DNA of 64,000 bases from NCBI RefSeq assembly GCF_010686725.1, contig NZ_JAAGWZ010000002.1, positions 682,001 through 746,000 of the forward strand, read 5' to 3'. The translations under genes and the position numbers were made by a program. Position 1 is the stretch's first letter. Every line of letters begins with the position of its first letter. The notes below the pieces were generated by a model. The model ran no database searches and was not told the origin of the DNA. It saw only the letters and a program-made list of their open reading frames with translations. This document shows, one piece after another, positions 39,450 to 48,842 of this stretch. Source of the stretch: Galbitalea soli (GTDB lineage Bacteria > Actinomycetota > Actinomycetes > Actinomycetales > Microbacteriaceae).

Positions 39450-40808
39450 ATGCCTGCGACGTCCCTCATTCAGGTGCAGGACACCCCGACGACCGCGGAT
39501 ATCGTTCCCTACAGCCCCGCGGTCACGAACGGCGTCGCGCCCCTCCTCTACGGCGCTTTGATCGATCCCTCCGCGGTTGTCCAGCCGCTGTCCCTCAGCT
39601 CACGGCCGGTCTCCCTCTCCGACCTCTCAGCGCTCAGCGGCGTCACGCTGTTGCGCGAGCTGGCCATCCTGCCGCACGACCAGCTGGCGAGCTACATCGC
39701 CAGTAATCCCCGGGTCGTCGACAACATCCTGGCGTCGCCGCCCGCACCCGCTGAGACGTCGGCGATGTGGAATACGATGTCCGACCCCGACCGCCTCAAC
39801 CTGGAGACCGCAGCGCCGCGGCTCGTCGGAAACCTCGATGGCATTCCCGCCGACGTGCGCGACACCGCCAACCGCGCCTGGATCCCGCAGGTGCAGGCGC
39901 AGCTCACCAGCCGGCTGAACTCGGCCTCCGGCCGGGCGATCGCCGAGGACGCGCGTCACCAGATCCACATGCTGGGCGAGATCCAGAGCGCGCTGGGCAC
40001 CTCCGGGTCGATCCCGCAGCGCTCCCTGCTCTCCGTCGACCCGACGGGCCAGGGCAAGGCCGCGATCGTTCTCGGCGACCTCGCGCACGCCGACTACGTC
40101 ACCTACATGGTGCCGGGCATGTTCTTCACGGTCGACGGGCAGATCGACGACTGGACCGACGACGCCTCGCGCCTTTACGACGAGCAGGTCAGCTGGCTGA
40201 ATCTCATTGACAAGGTCAAGCCGGGCGAGGCGAAGAAGACCGTCGCGGTCGTCGCCTGGATGGGCTACCAGACCCCCGACCTCACGAACATCGGCTCCCT
40301 CGACCTGGCCTATCAGGGCAGGGACGCCCTCGCCCGCACCATCGAGGGACTCCAGGCCGAGCGGGCCGGAACCGAGCCGTACATCACGGTGGTGGCACAC
40401 AGCTACGGCTCCACCGCCGCGCTCATGGCCCTCACCGAATACGACTTCCAGATCGACGCGCTCGCGCTCGTCGGTTCCCCGGGCAGCGCCGCGCAGTCGG
40501 TGAACGATCTCCACGTGCGCAACCACAACGTCTACGTGGGCGAGGCGCCGTTCGACCCGGTGCCCAACAGCGCCTGGTTCGGCAGCGATCCCGCCGCGCC
40601 CAGCTATGGGGCGAAGAAGATGGCGGTGGGCGGCGGCTTCGACGCGATCACCAACGAATTCCTGGCCCCCTCCTTCGGTCACAACGACTACTTCGGCGTC
40701 GGCACCGAGTCCATGCGCAACATGGCGCTCATCGGAATCGACCACGGCGAACTCGTCACCACGGGCTCCTCCTCCGACAACCGGAAGACACTCGCGCTCG
40801 AGCAGTGA
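39450..40808 (+). CDS. Alpha/beta hydrolase, DUF1023-type
   Basis: 452 residues from ATG 39450 (475 if the TTG at 39381 is used). The N-terminal 230 residues are helical and variable; the C-terminal half is an alpha/beta hydrolase. ADYVTYMVPGMFF opens the fold, VVAHSYGSTAALMAL is the nucleophile elbow (H-S-Y-G form), ALVGSPGSAAQSV follows, and FGHNDYFG carries the probable catalytic His. This arrangement matches DUF1023 proteins, common in Actinobacteria and often near secretion genes; the substrate is unknown. No signal peptide is seen. Confidence 0.8.
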   Translation: MPATSLIQVQDTPTTADIVPYSPAVTNGVAPLLYGALIDPSAVVQPLSLSSRPVSLSDLSALSGVTLLRELAILPHDQLASYIASNPRVVDNILASPPAPAETSAMWNTMSDPDRLNLETAAPRLVGNLDGIPADVRDTANRAWIPQVQAQLTSRLNSASGRAIAEDARHQIHMLGEIQSALGTSGSIPQRSLLSVDPTGQGKAAIVLGDLAHADYVTYMVPGMFFTVDGQIDDWTDDASRLYDEQVSWLNLIDKVKPGEAKKTVAVVAWMGYQTPDLTNIGSLDLAYQGRDALARTIEGLQAERAGTEPYITVVAHSYGSTAALMALTEYDFQIDALALVGSPGSAAQSVNDLHVRNHNVYVGEAPFDPVPNSAWFGSDPAAPSYGAKKMAVGGGFDAITNEFLAPSFGHNDYFGVGTESMRNMALIGIDHGELVTTGSSSDNRKTLALEQ

Positions 40809-40844
40809 TAGTTTGGCCGCGCACTACGGTGCGGATGGAAGGTC

Positions 40845-41285
40845 ATGTCGTCACGCGCGCTGCTCATTCCCGCCTTCGCACTGGTGCTGGTGGGTCTGAC
40901 CGGCTGCGCCCTCACGACGGGCGGGGATGCCGACCCCCAGGCCGCCCGTGACACCCTCTATCGCGTGCTCGACCGCACCGAGGCCACCATCGGGGGCGAC
41001 TGGGTGGTCGCCGACGATCCGACCCCGCGGGGGTGCACCTTCCCGATCTGGACGCAGGGCACGCTGTATCCCGGGCTCCGCACCGCTGCGCCGATCGCGG
41101 GCGCGACGGCCGCGCTGCGCCGGGTGGAGGTGCTGTGGCGGCGCCTGGGCTACAGCCTGGAGACGAGTCGGGTGGGGGCGGTCATCCAGCTGCGGGGCAC
41201 CGCCTCGCTCAGCCGCAGCCTGCAGTTGCGCTTCGGTCCCGATGGCATGACCCTCCAGGGCGAGAGCGAGTGCCGCCCCGGATGA
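40845..41285 (+). CDS. Small lipoprotein of unknown function
   Basis: 146 residues. The signal (SSRALLIPAFALVLVGLTGC) ends in lipobox LTGC with Cys at residue 21. The mature part contains two further cysteines (GCTFP and SECRPG) that could pair outside the cell, and a basic amphipathic middle (AALRRVEVLWRRLGYSLETS). ATG start with GGAAGG 4-9 bases upstream. The gene converges with the two META-like lipoprotein genes and may belong to the same surface-protein group. Confidence 0.8.
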   Translation: MSSRALLIPAFALVLVGLTGCALTTGGDADPQAARDTLYRVLDRTEATIGGDWVVADDPTPRGCTFPIWTQGTLYPGLRTAAPIAGATAALRRVEVLWRRLGYSLETSRVGAVIQLRGTASLSRSLQLRFGPDGMTLQGESECRPG

Positions 41286-41291
41286 CCGGCC

Positions 41292-42098
41292 TCACCCCCG
41301 CACGAAGGTCGCGCGCGTCTCACCGAACAGCCCGCTGACGACGAGCACGCCGCGCACGACGGCGACCGTGAAGCTGTTGGTCAGCAGGTCGCGCGCCGCC
41401 CCCGCCGCGTTCCGCTGATCGGGCGTGCACTGCTCGCCCTGGAGGATGTCGACGAGCACCCCGTCGACGGCGACGGTCGAGCTGCCCGCCACGGTCGTCA
41501 CGAGAACGAGCGTCTCGGAGCAGGGCGAACTGATGCGGAGGAGGTCGGGTGCGATGAAGCGCACCGCCACCTGGTGCAGCACCCCGGAGCCGCCGGCGAG
41601 GCGCGGGAGCTGCGGCGGAAGCTGATCCAGCAGCCAGGTGACGCCCATGAGGGGCTCGAGCGGGGCGACGGTGCGACGGCGGAACTCGAGTCGGGCCGAC
41701 GGCGAGCTCAGCTCGAGATCGCCCCCGGAGCGGCGGGCGACCGTCACCTCGCGCAGCGCGCGGAAGTAGCGGGAGTTCAGCGTCGCGACGCCCTGTTCGA
41801 TGCAGTCGGCGTGCCCCTGGGTCACGCTCAGGAAGACCGCGCCGGATCCGCCCGTGACGCGCGCGCGGTAGTCCTCGCAGGGGGTCGTGCCGTGGGCCGC
41901 GCCCGCGTCGCCCACGTCGAGGGAGAGGTAGGAGCCGTTGAGGTGCAGGAGACCGCGATCGTCGTGGGCGCCCACGAGCAGCCACCGCCCGGTGAGACGG
42001 GGGTCGATGATCGCGTCGTGGCCGGACGCCGGCGCGCACCCGGTGAGGGCGAGGAGCAGAGCGGCGGTGACGGCGGCGAGGGCGCGGCGGGGGGTCAT
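41292..42098 (-). CDS. META-like lipoprotein (second of a tandem pair)
   Basis: 268 residues. Lipoprotein signal ending LALTGC (Cys at residue 21). Two repeats of a META/HslJ-like beta domain follow: LTGRWLLVGAHDDRG... and MGVTWLLDQLPPQL..., each with the W-x-L opening typical of META folds and with cysteines later. It is a diverged paralogue of the upstream gene: both share DPRLxGxWxLV, an NSRYFRAL/DSRYFRAL segment and a closing LVVS-x-L. Overlaps that gene as ATGA, so the pair is one operon. Confidence 0.8.
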   Translation of the reverse strand: MTPRRALAAVTAALLLALTGCAPASGHDAIIDPRLTGRWLLVGAHDDRGLLHLNGSYLSLDVGDAGAAHGTTPCEDYRARVTGGSGAVFLSVTQGHADCIEQGVATLNSRYFRALREVTVARRSGGDLELSSPSARLEFRRRTVAPLEPLMGVTWLLDQLPPQLPRLAGGSGVLHQVAVRFIAPDLLRISSPCSETLVLVTTVAGSSTVAVDGVLVDILQGEQCTPDQRNAAGAARDLLTNSFTVAVVRGVLVVSGLFGETRATFVRG

Positions 42099-42898
42099 CC
42101 GGCGAACACCAGCGGTCGGAAGGTGGCGACCAGGCCGTTGTTGAGGCTGCTCACGACGAGCGCGTTCTTGGTGAAGCGCAGCCGGAACTGCCCGCTGAGC
42201 GTCGCCGCGGCGTTCTCGCTGATGGCGCGCAGCGACCCGCAGCGCGACCAGTCGGCGGGGGTGCGTTCCGCCGCCGAGACCGTGACGAGATTTCTGCCGG
42301 TCACCCGGTAGTGGAAGACGATGAAGCCGCAGGGGGTCCCGAATTCGAAGAGGTGGGCGTCCTGCACGCTCAGGTTGAACCAGGGCTGATCGATGCTGAT
42401 GTAGTCGACGAAGCCGCTGAGCGACTGCAGCTGCCACGAGTCGCCGATGATGTCGAGCAGCGGGGGGCGCACCGAGCGGACGAATCGCAGTGTGGTGCGC
42501 GCCGAGCGCAGGAGGAGCGAGCCGCCCGCCAGGCTCGCGTTCGTGGTGGCCGAGAGTGCGCGGAAGTAACGGCTGTCGAGGCCGTTGTCGATCGCGCCGC
42601 TGCACCGGTCGGCCCGGGTCACCCTCAGCCGCACGAACACCGCGCCCACACCGCCCGCGACGGATGCGGTGTAGCTGTTGCAGGGCGCCCGACCACCGCT
42701 GTGCGCGGAGTCGGCGATCTCGAGTGTGACGTACTGGTCGTTCAGAGCGATCGCGCCGCGAGCGTCGCGGGCGGCCACGAGTTCCCATGACCCGCGCAAC
42801 CGGGGGTCGGGGGAGGAGCCTGCGACCGGGCCCCCGGAGCAGGCGGCGAGGAGGATCGCGAGCGCGGTCGCGGCGGCGATCACACCGAGTCGTCTCAT
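42095..42898 (-). CDS. META-like lipoprotein (first of a tandem pair)
   Basis: 267 residues with signal and lipobox LAAC (Cys at residue 20). Two META-like halves: LRGSWELVAARDARGAIALN (residues 34-53) and IIGDSWQLQSLSGFVDY (about 148-164). Cysteines in APCNSY, DRCSG, TPCGF and SRCGSL suggest two extracytoplasmic disulfides. GCAGGAGG precedes the ATG. The function is unknown; META proteins such as HslJ are tied to heat or antibiotic stress in enterobacteria, and that link is only suggestive here. Confidence 0.8.
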   Translation of the reverse strand: MRRLGVIAAATALAILLAACSGGPVAGSSPDPRLRGSWELVAARDARGAIALNDQYVTLEIADSAHSGGRAPCNSYTASVAGGVGAVFVRLRVTRADRCSGAIDNGLDSRYFRALSATTNASLAGGSLLLRSARTTLRFVRSVRPPLLDIIGDSWQLQSLSGFVDYISIDQPWFNLSVQDAHLFEFGTPCGFIVFHYRVTGRNLVTVSAAERTPADWSRCGSLRAISENAAATLSGQFRLRFTKNALVVSSLNNGLVATFRPLVFAG

Positions 42899-42991
42899 CG
42901 CTGAACCTCCTGCGCCCACTCTGTCAGATCGACGCGGCCGGCAGGCGCAATAGAATTGTCGGGATCCCTCACCCCTTGAGCTCGGAGTCGC

Positions 42992-43291
42992 ATGTCTGAA
43001 ATCACCCCCGACGTGGTGCGTCACCTCGCCGGTCTCGCGCGCATCGCGCTCACCGAGAGCGAGGTCGCGTCGCTCACCGGCGAACTGGGCAGCATCGTCG
43101 ACAACATCGCGAAGGTCAGCGAGGTCGCGACCCCCGATGTCGAGGGGACGAGCCACCCCATCCCGCTCCAGAACGTCTTCCGGGCCGATATCCCCGGTGT
43201 CACCCTCACGACCGAGCAGGCGCTCGCGGGAGCGCCCGATCACGACGGCAGCCGGTTCCGCGTGACCGCGATCCTGGGAGAAGAGCAGTGA
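42992..43291 (+). CDS. gatC: Asp/Glu-tRNA amidotransferase subunit C
   Basis: 99 residues, the usual GatC size. It wraps between GatA and GatB in the complex that converts Glu-tRNA(Gln) or Asp-tRNA(Asn) to the amidated form. Typical pieces: [33 protein letters not shown] and the C-terminal FRVTAIL. A TAGAAT -10 box (42950-42955) lies about 37 bases ahead, and CGGAG sits before the ATG, so this gene has a short leader. Overlaps gatA by GTGA. Confidence 0.95.
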   Translation: MSEITPDVVRHLAGLARIALTESEVASLTGELGSIVDNIAKVSEVATPDVEGTSHPIPLQNVFRADIPGVTLTTEQALAGAPDHDGSRFRVTAILGEEQ

Positions 43292-44826
43292 GCCTGATCC
43301 ACTTGAGTGCCGCCGAGCTGGGCGAGAAGCTCGCGAGCGGAGAGGTCTCGTCGGTCGAGGTCACCCGCGCACACCTCGACCGCATCGCCGCCGTCGACAC
43401 CGATGTGCACGCCTTCCTGCACGTGAACGCCGCCGCCCTCGAGACCGCCGCGGCAGTCGATGCGAAGCGTGCCGCGGGGGAGCAGCTGGGCGAGCTCGCC
43501 GGCGTGCCGATCGCGATCAAGGACGTGCTGTGCACCCTCGGGATGCCCTCCACGGCGGGCTCGCGCATCCTCGAGGGCTGGGTGCCCCCGTACGACGCGA
43601 CCGTCGTCGCGCGCCTGCGGGCCGCCGATCTCGTGCCCCTCGGCAAGACCAACATGGACGAGTTCGCGATGGGGTCGTCGACCGAGCACTCCGCCTACGG
43701 TCCGACGCACAACCCCTGGGATCTCGACCGCATCCCCGGCGGCTCGGGCGGTGGCTCCGCGGCCGCCGTGGCCGCGTTCGAGGCGCCGATCGCGCTCGGC
43801 TCCGACACCGGCGGCTCGATCCGCCAACCGGCCGCCGTCACCGGCAGCGTGGGCGTGAAGCCCACCTACGGCTCCGTCTCGCGCTACGGAGCCATCGCGC
43901 TGGCCTCCTCGCTCGACCAGGTGGGGCCGGTCAGCCGCACGGTGCTCGACGCGGCCCTCGTGCACGACGTCATCGGAGGCTGGGATCCGCGCGACTCCAC
44001 CTCCCTGAAGGACGAGTGGCCCTCTTTCGCCCAGGCCGCTCGCGAGGGCGCCCGCCAGGAGTCGCTCGCGGGCCTGCGCATCGGCGTCGTGAAGCAGCTC
44101 GACGCGCCCGGCTTCCAGGCCGGGGTCAGCCAGCGGTTCCACGAGGCGCTCGAGCTGCTCGCCTCCGCGGGGGCCGAGATCGTCGAGGTGAGCGCCCCCA
44201 ACTTCGAGTACGCGGTCGCCGCCTACTACCTGATCCTCCCGGCGGAGGCCTCGAGCAACCTCGCCAAGTTCGACTCGGTGCGGTTCGGCCTGCGGGTGAA
44301 CCCCGCGGGCGGCGGCACCGTCGAAGACGTGATGGCGGCCACGCGCGAGGCGGGCTTCGGTCCCGAGGTGAAGCGCCGCATCATCCTCGGCACCTACGCT
44401 CTCAGCGCGGGCTACTACGACGCGTACTACGGCAGCGCGCAGAAGGTGCGCACGCTGATCCAGCGCGACTTCTCGGCCGCGTTCGCCGAGGCGGACGTGC
44501 TCGTGAGCCCCTCCGCCCCCACGACCGCGTTCCGGCTGGGGGAGAAGCTCAACGACCCGCTCGCCATGTACCTCAACGACGTGACGACGATCCCCGCGAA
44601 CCTCGCCGGTATCCCCGGCATGGGCCTGCCGATCGGGCTGGCTCCTGAGGACGGCCTGCCGGTGGGCATCCAGCTGATGGCACCCGCCCGCGCGGATGAC
44701 CGGCTCTACCGCCTCGGAGCGACGCTCGAGCGCCTCCTCGAGCAGAAGTGGGGCCACACCCTGCTGAGCCAGGCACCGGATCTGGCGCAGTCGGAGATGT
44801 ACGCGGCGGAGACCGGCGCCGTCTGA
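43288..44826 (+). CDS. gatA: Asp/Glu-tRNA amidotransferase subunit A
   Basis: 512 residues; the glutaminase subunit that delivers ammonia to GatB. The amidase-signature triad is visible: Lys in [12 protein letters not shown], the cis-Ser in [13 protein letters not shown], and the nucleophile Ser in [12 protein letters not shown]. The GTG start lies inside the gatC stop. The gatB gene is not adjacent but begins 1.7 kb further on, beyond a CGNR/EamA pair. Confidence 0.97.
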   Translation: MSLIHLSAAELGEKLASGEVSSVEVTRAHLDRIAAVDTDVHAFLHVNAAALETAAAVDAKRAAGEQLGELAGVPIAIKDVLCTLGMPSTAGSRILEGWVPPYDATVVARLRAADLVPLGKTNMDEFAMGSSTEHSAYGPTHNPWDLDRIPGGSGGGSAAAVAAFEAPIALGSDTGGSIRQPAAVTGSVGVKPTYGSVSRYGAIALASSLDQVGPVSRTVLDAALVHDVIGGWDPRDSTSLKDEWPSFAQAAREGARQESLAGLRIGVVKQLDAPGFQAGVSQRFHEALELLASAGAEIVEVSAPNFEYAVAAYYLILPAEASSNLAKFDSVRFGLRVNPAGGGTVEDVMAATREAGFGPEVKRRIILGTYALSAGYYDAYYGSAQKVRTLIQRDFSAAFAEADVLVSPSAPTTAFRLGEKLNDPLAMYLNDVTTIPANLAGIPGMGLPIGLAPEDGLPVGIQLMAPARADDRLYRLGATLERLLEQKWGHTLLSQAPDLAQSEMYAAETGAV

Positions 44827-44838
44827 CGGCAGCCGGCG

Positions 44839-45390
44839 TCAGTCCTCGCCCTGACGCTCGCGATAGGCGACCATGTTCATCCGGTTGCCGCAGCGCACGC
44901 TGCAGAAGCGCTTCGAGCCGTTGCGCGAGAGGTCCGCGAGGATTCCCTCGCAGTCGTAGGCGGCGCAGGCGCGCAGTCGCGAGGTGGCATCGGCGCGGAT
45001 GACGTCGGAGAGCGCGAGCGCGACCTCGACTCTCATCCGCTCGGCGAGCGGCGCGTCGGCGGGCGTGGCGTGCAGGTGCCAGTCGAGCCCGTCGTGGCGG
45101 GCGAGCTGCGGCAGCGCCCCCGCCGCGTGAAGCAGGGTGTTGACCTCCTCCGCCATCCGGTCGCGGTCGATGAGCCAGATCCGCCGGAACTCGTCGCGGG
45201 TGAGCCTCACCTCGGCGAGTTCGGCCTCGTCCCGGTCGAAGCGGCCCGAGTACCGGTGCTCCGTGAGCAGCGCGGTCAGCTGGGCGGGTTCGCCGAGTTC
45301 GTCCGTTCCACTTCGTGACGCCCGGGCGACGGTGTTGGCGAGGGCGATCGCGAACTCCAGGGTGTCGACCGTGTCAGGGGTAAAAAGCAA
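44839..45390 (-). CDS. CGNR zinc-finger transcriptional regulator
   Basis: 183 residues. An N-terminal ABATE-like domain is followed by a C-terminal zinc finger: CAAYDCEGILADLS, then RFCSVRCGNRMNMVAYRER, which contains the diagnostic CGNR. Such proteins are stress-linked DNA-binding regulators. TTG start at 45390 with AAGGAG 5 bases upstream. It is divergent from an EamA exporter across 82 bp, so it probably controls that gene. The inverted repeat CTAC-N8-GTAG in the gap is a candidate operator. Confidence 0.88.
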   Translation of the reverse strand: MLFTPDTVDTLEFAIALANTVARASRSGTDELGEPAQLTALLTEHRYSGRFDRDEAELAEVRLTRDEFRRIWLIDRDRMAEEVNTLLHAAGALPQLARHDGLDWHLHATPADAPLAERMRVEVALALSDVIRADATSRLRACAAYDCEGILADLSRNGSKRFCSVRCGNRMNMVAYRERQGED

Positions 45391-45472
45391 TTTGACTCCT
45401 TATTCGAGGCAAGACTACCGTCTGGAGTAGCACCCCGTCCGCTCAGCTCCATCCCTCATCCAGGAGGTCGTC

Positions 45473-46468
45473 ATGGCTCGCTCCACGACCACGCGCGGCC
45501 TCCTCATCGCCATCATCGCCGCCGCCTGCTTCGGCATGTCAGGCGCACTCGTGAAGCCCCTCCTCGAGGCCGGCTGGACCCCGGCGGCCGCCGTCACGGC
45601 GCGCGCGCTCATCGGCGCGGTGGCGCTCGCTCCCTTCGCCCTCGTGGCCCTGCGCGGCCGCTGGTCCACACTGTGGCGAGCGCGTGGACGGATCCTCGTC
45701 ATGGCGGGGATCGGCGTCGCGGGCACGCAGCTCGTGTACTTCGCCGCCGTTCAGCGCATCCCCATCGGGACCGCCATCCTCATGGAGTACACCGCCCCGC
45801 TCCTGCTCGTGCTGCTCGCCTGGGCGCGCACGCGCCGGGTGCCCCGCCTGGTCGTGATCATCGGCTCGGTGCTCGCGGTCGCGGGCCTCGTGCTGGTGGT
45901 CGCCCCGCAGGGCGGGGTCGCGCTCGACACGCTGGGCGTGGTGTTCTCGGTGCTGGGGATGATCGGCTGCGCCATCTACTACCTCGCCGCCGCGATCCCG
46001 AGCGACGGTCTGCCGCCCGTCGCCTTCGCCGCCTCCGGGCTCCTGCTCGGCGGCCTCGCACTGGGTGCCGTCGGTCTTCTCGGCATCGTCCCCTTCGCGG
46101 TCACGACCACGGCCGTGCGCTTCGGCGGGGTGACGACGGCGTGGTGGGTGCCCGTGCTCATCGTGGGGGTGCTCTCCACCGGGCTCGCCTACGCGGCGAG
46201 CATCACCTCGAGCGAGCTGCTGGGCTCACGGCTCGCCTCCTTCATGGGTCTGCTCGAGGTCGTGGCGGCCACCCTGTACGCCTGGGTGCTGCTCGGCGAA
46301 GGACTCACCGTCGCGAAGGGCATCGGCGGGGTGCTGATCCTCACGGGGATCGCGTTCGTGCGCTCGGAGAAGGCGGACGACGCACCGCTGGAGCCGGGGT
46401 CGGGGGCCGACGGGCGAGGGGTGGCCGGTCATCCGGATGCCCTGGAGCCCGCGCCCGCCGACGCCTGA
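45473..46468 (+). CDS. EamA/DMT-family exporter
   Basis: 331 residues with ten predicted membrane helices in two EamA halves (first half opening LLIAIIAAACFGMSGALVKP; second with FSVLGMIGCAIYYLAAAIPS). Family members export amino acids, metabolites or drugs. A hydrophilic tail of about 30 residues ends the protein. AGGAGG lies 7-12 bases before the ATG. The divergent CGNR regulator points to induction by an unknown signal. Confidence 0.88.
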   Translation: MARSTTTRGLLIAIIAAACFGMSGALVKPLLEAGWTPAAAVTARALIGAVALAPFALVALRGRWSTLWRARGRILVMAGIGVAGTQLVYFAAVQRIPIGTAILMEYTAPLLLVLLAWARTRRVPRLVVIIGSVLAVAGLVLVVAPQGGVALDTLGVVFSVLGMIGCAIYYLAAAIPSDGLPPVAFAASGLLLGGLALGAVGLLGIVPFAVTTTAVRFGGVTTAWWVPVLIVGVLSTGLAYAASITSSELLGSRLASFMGLLEVVAATLYAWVLLGEGLTVAKGIGGVLILTGIAFVRSEKADDAPLEPGSGADGRGVAGHPDALEPAPADA

Positions 46469-46485
46469 GCCCACCGGCCTCCCCG

Positions 46486-46491
46486 TAGAAT
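46486..46491 (+). promoter_or_regulatory. Leaderless -10 box for gatB, TAGAAT
   Basis: TAGAAT ends 6 bases before the gatB GTG. The same hexamer drives gatC, but there with a leader of about 30 bases. Confidence 0.65.
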
Positions 46492-46497
46492 CGTCGG

Positions 46498-48012
46498 GTG
46501 GCTAAAGCAGAACTGATGGACTTCGACAAGGCGCTCGAGCTGTTCGAGCCGGTACTCGGCTTCGAGGTGCACGTGGAGCTCGGCACCGCGACGAAGATGT
46601 TCTCGGACGCCCCCAACCCGGCGGCCTTCGGCGCCGTCGCCGCGGAGCCGAACACGCAGATCACGCCCGTCGACCTGGGCCTCCCCGGAAGCCTCCCGGT
46701 CGTCAACGAGCAGGCCGTGCGCTACTCCATCAGCCTCGGTCTCGCGCTCGGCTGCTCGATCGCCGAGTCGTCGCGCTTCGCCCGCAAGAACTACTTCTAC
46801 CCCGACCTCGCGAAGAACTACCAGATCAGCCAGTTCGACGAGCCCATCGCCTATGACGGCTCGGTCGAGGTCGAGCTCTCCGACGGGAGAAGCTTCACGA
46901 TCGAGATCGAGCGCGCCCACATGGAGGAGGACGCGGGCAAGCTCACGCACGTCGGGGGCGCGACCGGGCGCATCCAGGGCGCCGAGTACTCGCTCGTCGA
47001 CTACAACCGCGCGGGCGTGCCCCTCGTCGAGATCGTCACCAAGATGATCACGGGAGCCGAGAAGGATGCTCCCGAGCTCGCCAAGGCCTACGTCTCGGCC
47101 ATTCGCGACATCGTCGTCGCCCTCGGTATCAGCGAGGCGCGCATGGAGCGCGGCAACCTGCGCTGCGACGCCAACATCTCGCTGAGCCCGCGCGGCTCGG
47201 GAACGCTCGGCACCCGCACCGAGACGAAGAACGTCAACTCGCTGCGCAGCGTCGAGCGCGCCATCCGATACGAGATCCAGCGTCAGGCGGCCATTCTCGC
47301 GGCCGGGGGCACGATCATCCAGGAGACCCGCCACTGGCACGAGGACACCGGAGTCACCTCCGCCGGGCGGCCGAAGAGCGACGCGGACGACTACCGCTAC
47401 TTTCCCGAGCCCGACCTGCTCCCCGTCGTGCCGGGTGCCGCCCTCATCGAGGAGCTGCGGGCGGCCCTGCCCGAGGCGCCGTCGCTGCGTCGTCGTCGGC
47501 TCAAAGAGGCCTGGGGCTTCACCGATCTCGAGTTCCAGGACGTCCTGAACTCCAATCTGCTGGTCGAGGTGGAGCAGACGGTGGCCGAGGGCGCCTCGCC
47601 CGCCCAGGCGCGCAAGTGGTGGACGGGCGAGATCGCGCGGGTCGCCAACGAGCGCGAGGTGGAGCCCGGCAGCCTCGTGAGCCCGGAGCACGTCTCCGAA
47701 CTCATCGCGCTCATCGAGTCGGGTGACCTCACCGACCGCCTGGCCCGGCAGGTGCTGGAGGGCGTGATCGCGGGGGAGGGCGCGCCGCACCACGTCGTCG
47801 ACGCCCGCGGCCTGAAAGTCGTCTCCGACGACGGCGCGCTCATCGCCGCCATCGACGAGGCTCTCGCCGCGCAACCCGACGTGCTCGAGAAGATCCGCGA
47901 CGGCAAGGTGCAGGCCGCCGGAGCCGTCATCGGCGCGGTCATGAAGGCGATGCGCGGCCAGGCGGACGCGGCCCGCGTGCGCGAACTCGTGCTGGAGCGC
48001 GCTCAGCAGTAG
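46498..48012 (+). CDS. gatB: Asp/Glu-tRNA amidotransferase subunit B
   Basis: 504 residues; the kinase/amidotransferase subunit that activates the mischarged tRNA. Features: [45 protein letters not shown], a [15 protein letters not shown] block, [25 protein letters not shown], and the C-terminal helical YqeY-like tail ([13 protein letters not shown]). GTG start with a -10 box directly upstream, so gatB is transcribed independently of gatCA despite encoding the same complex. Confidence 0.97.
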   Translation: MAKAELMDFDKALELFEPVLGFEVHVELGTATKMFSDAPNPAAFGAVAAEPNTQITPVDLGLPGSLPVVNEQAVRYSISLGLALGCSIAESSRFARKNYFYPDLAKNYQISQFDEPIAYDGSVEVELSDGRSFTIEIERAHMEEDAGKLTHVGGATGRIQGAEYSLVDYNRAGVPLVEIVTKMITGAEKDAPELAKAYVSAIRDIVVALGISEARMERGNLRCDANISLSPRGSGTLGTRTETKNVNSLRSVERAIRYEIQRQAAILAAGGTIIQETRHWHEDTGVTSAGRPKSDADDYRYFPEPDLLPVVPGAALIEELRAALPEAPSLRRRRLKEAWGFTDLEFQDVLNSNLLVEVEQTVAEGASPAQARKWWTGEIARVANEREVEPGSLVSPEHVSELIALIESGDLTDRLARQVLEGVIAGEGAPHHVVDARGLKVVSDDGALIAAIDEALAAQPDVLEKIRDGKVQAAGAVIGAVMKAMRGQADAARVRELVLERAQQ

Positions 48013-48033
48013 CGCGTTGGGGCTTTCCGAGCC

Positions 48034-48726
48034 TCAGTGACCGACGAGCACGCGCACCACGCGCGCGACCAGCTCCTCGAACCACGGTGAACTCAGCCCG
48101 ACGAACAGGAACACGTTGAGCGCGACGCTGCCCCAGAAGCGGCGGCGGAACCCGGCCTTCGTGGTCTTGTGACGCAGGACCTGCTGCGCGACGATCGCCC
48201 CCGGCCAGCCTGCGGCTAGGCCGACGAGGAGCAACGACTCCTCCGGCACCCGCCAGCTGCCCCGAATCGCCGCGGCCTTGTCGGCGCGGTACATGACGAA
48301 GGTGAGGATGCTCATCACGAGGTAGAGCGCCGCGACCCACAGCGGGAGGTGCCAGAAGTGCGCGACGACGAGATAGACGACCAGGAAGGCGGGCAGCGCG
48401 AAGTAGCTGGCGTTGCCGGGCTTGGTGTGCACCGGCGCGAGGAGGCGGCGTTCCTCGCCGCGGGCGGGTGCGCCCAGGGCGACGTCCTCGCCCGCGAGCG
48501 CGTCGGCCCGCGGCAGCACCCTGGCCGCCCGGTCCTTGCCGTCCGCCGTGGTCTCGACCTCGAACAGCAACTGCTCTCCGACCGTCGGCACCTCGGTGCC
48601 GCGTGGGAACGCGCGGATGTGCGCGAACACGTCCTTGCCGCCGTCGGCCGGTGCGATGAAGCCGAATCCGCGTTCCGCGTTCCATGACACGAGCACGCCT
48701 TCGAGGTGTGCGGAACGGGGAGTCAT
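48034..48726 (-). CDS. Cold-shock domain/DUF1294 membrane protein
   Basis: 230 residues, a fusion. Residues 8-70 form a cold-shock RNA-binding domain (LEGVLVSWNAERGFGFIAPA, then KDVFAHIRAFP, with the RNP-like FGFI and VFAH patches). Residues 100-225 are a DUF1294 unit with about four membrane helices and the motif ADKAAAIRGSWRVPEESLLL followed by GLAAGWPGA. It may couple nucleic-acid binding to the membrane. The ATG at 48726 is preferred over one 10 codons upstream. Converges with gatB. Confidence 0.9.
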   Translation of the reverse strand: MTPRSAHLEGVLVSWNAERGFGFIAPADGGKDVFAHIRAFPRGTEVPTVGEQLLFEVETTADGKDRAARVLPRADALAGEDVALGAPARGEERRLLAPVHTKPGNASYFALPAFLVVYLVVAHFWHLPLWVAALYLVMSILTFVMYRADKAAAIRGSWRVPEESLLLVGLAAGWPGAIVAQQVLRHKTTKAGFRRRFWGSVALNVFLFVGLSSPWFEELVARVVRVLVGH

Positions 48727-48842
48727 GGCCCGATGATAACCCGGGCTCCCGGGCACCGGCTCACTGCCGCCCGCCCGTCGCCGCGATTGATAGGCTCGCT
48801 CCGCGTGCCGTGTCCGGTCGCACGCGGCAGGGAACGGGTGAG

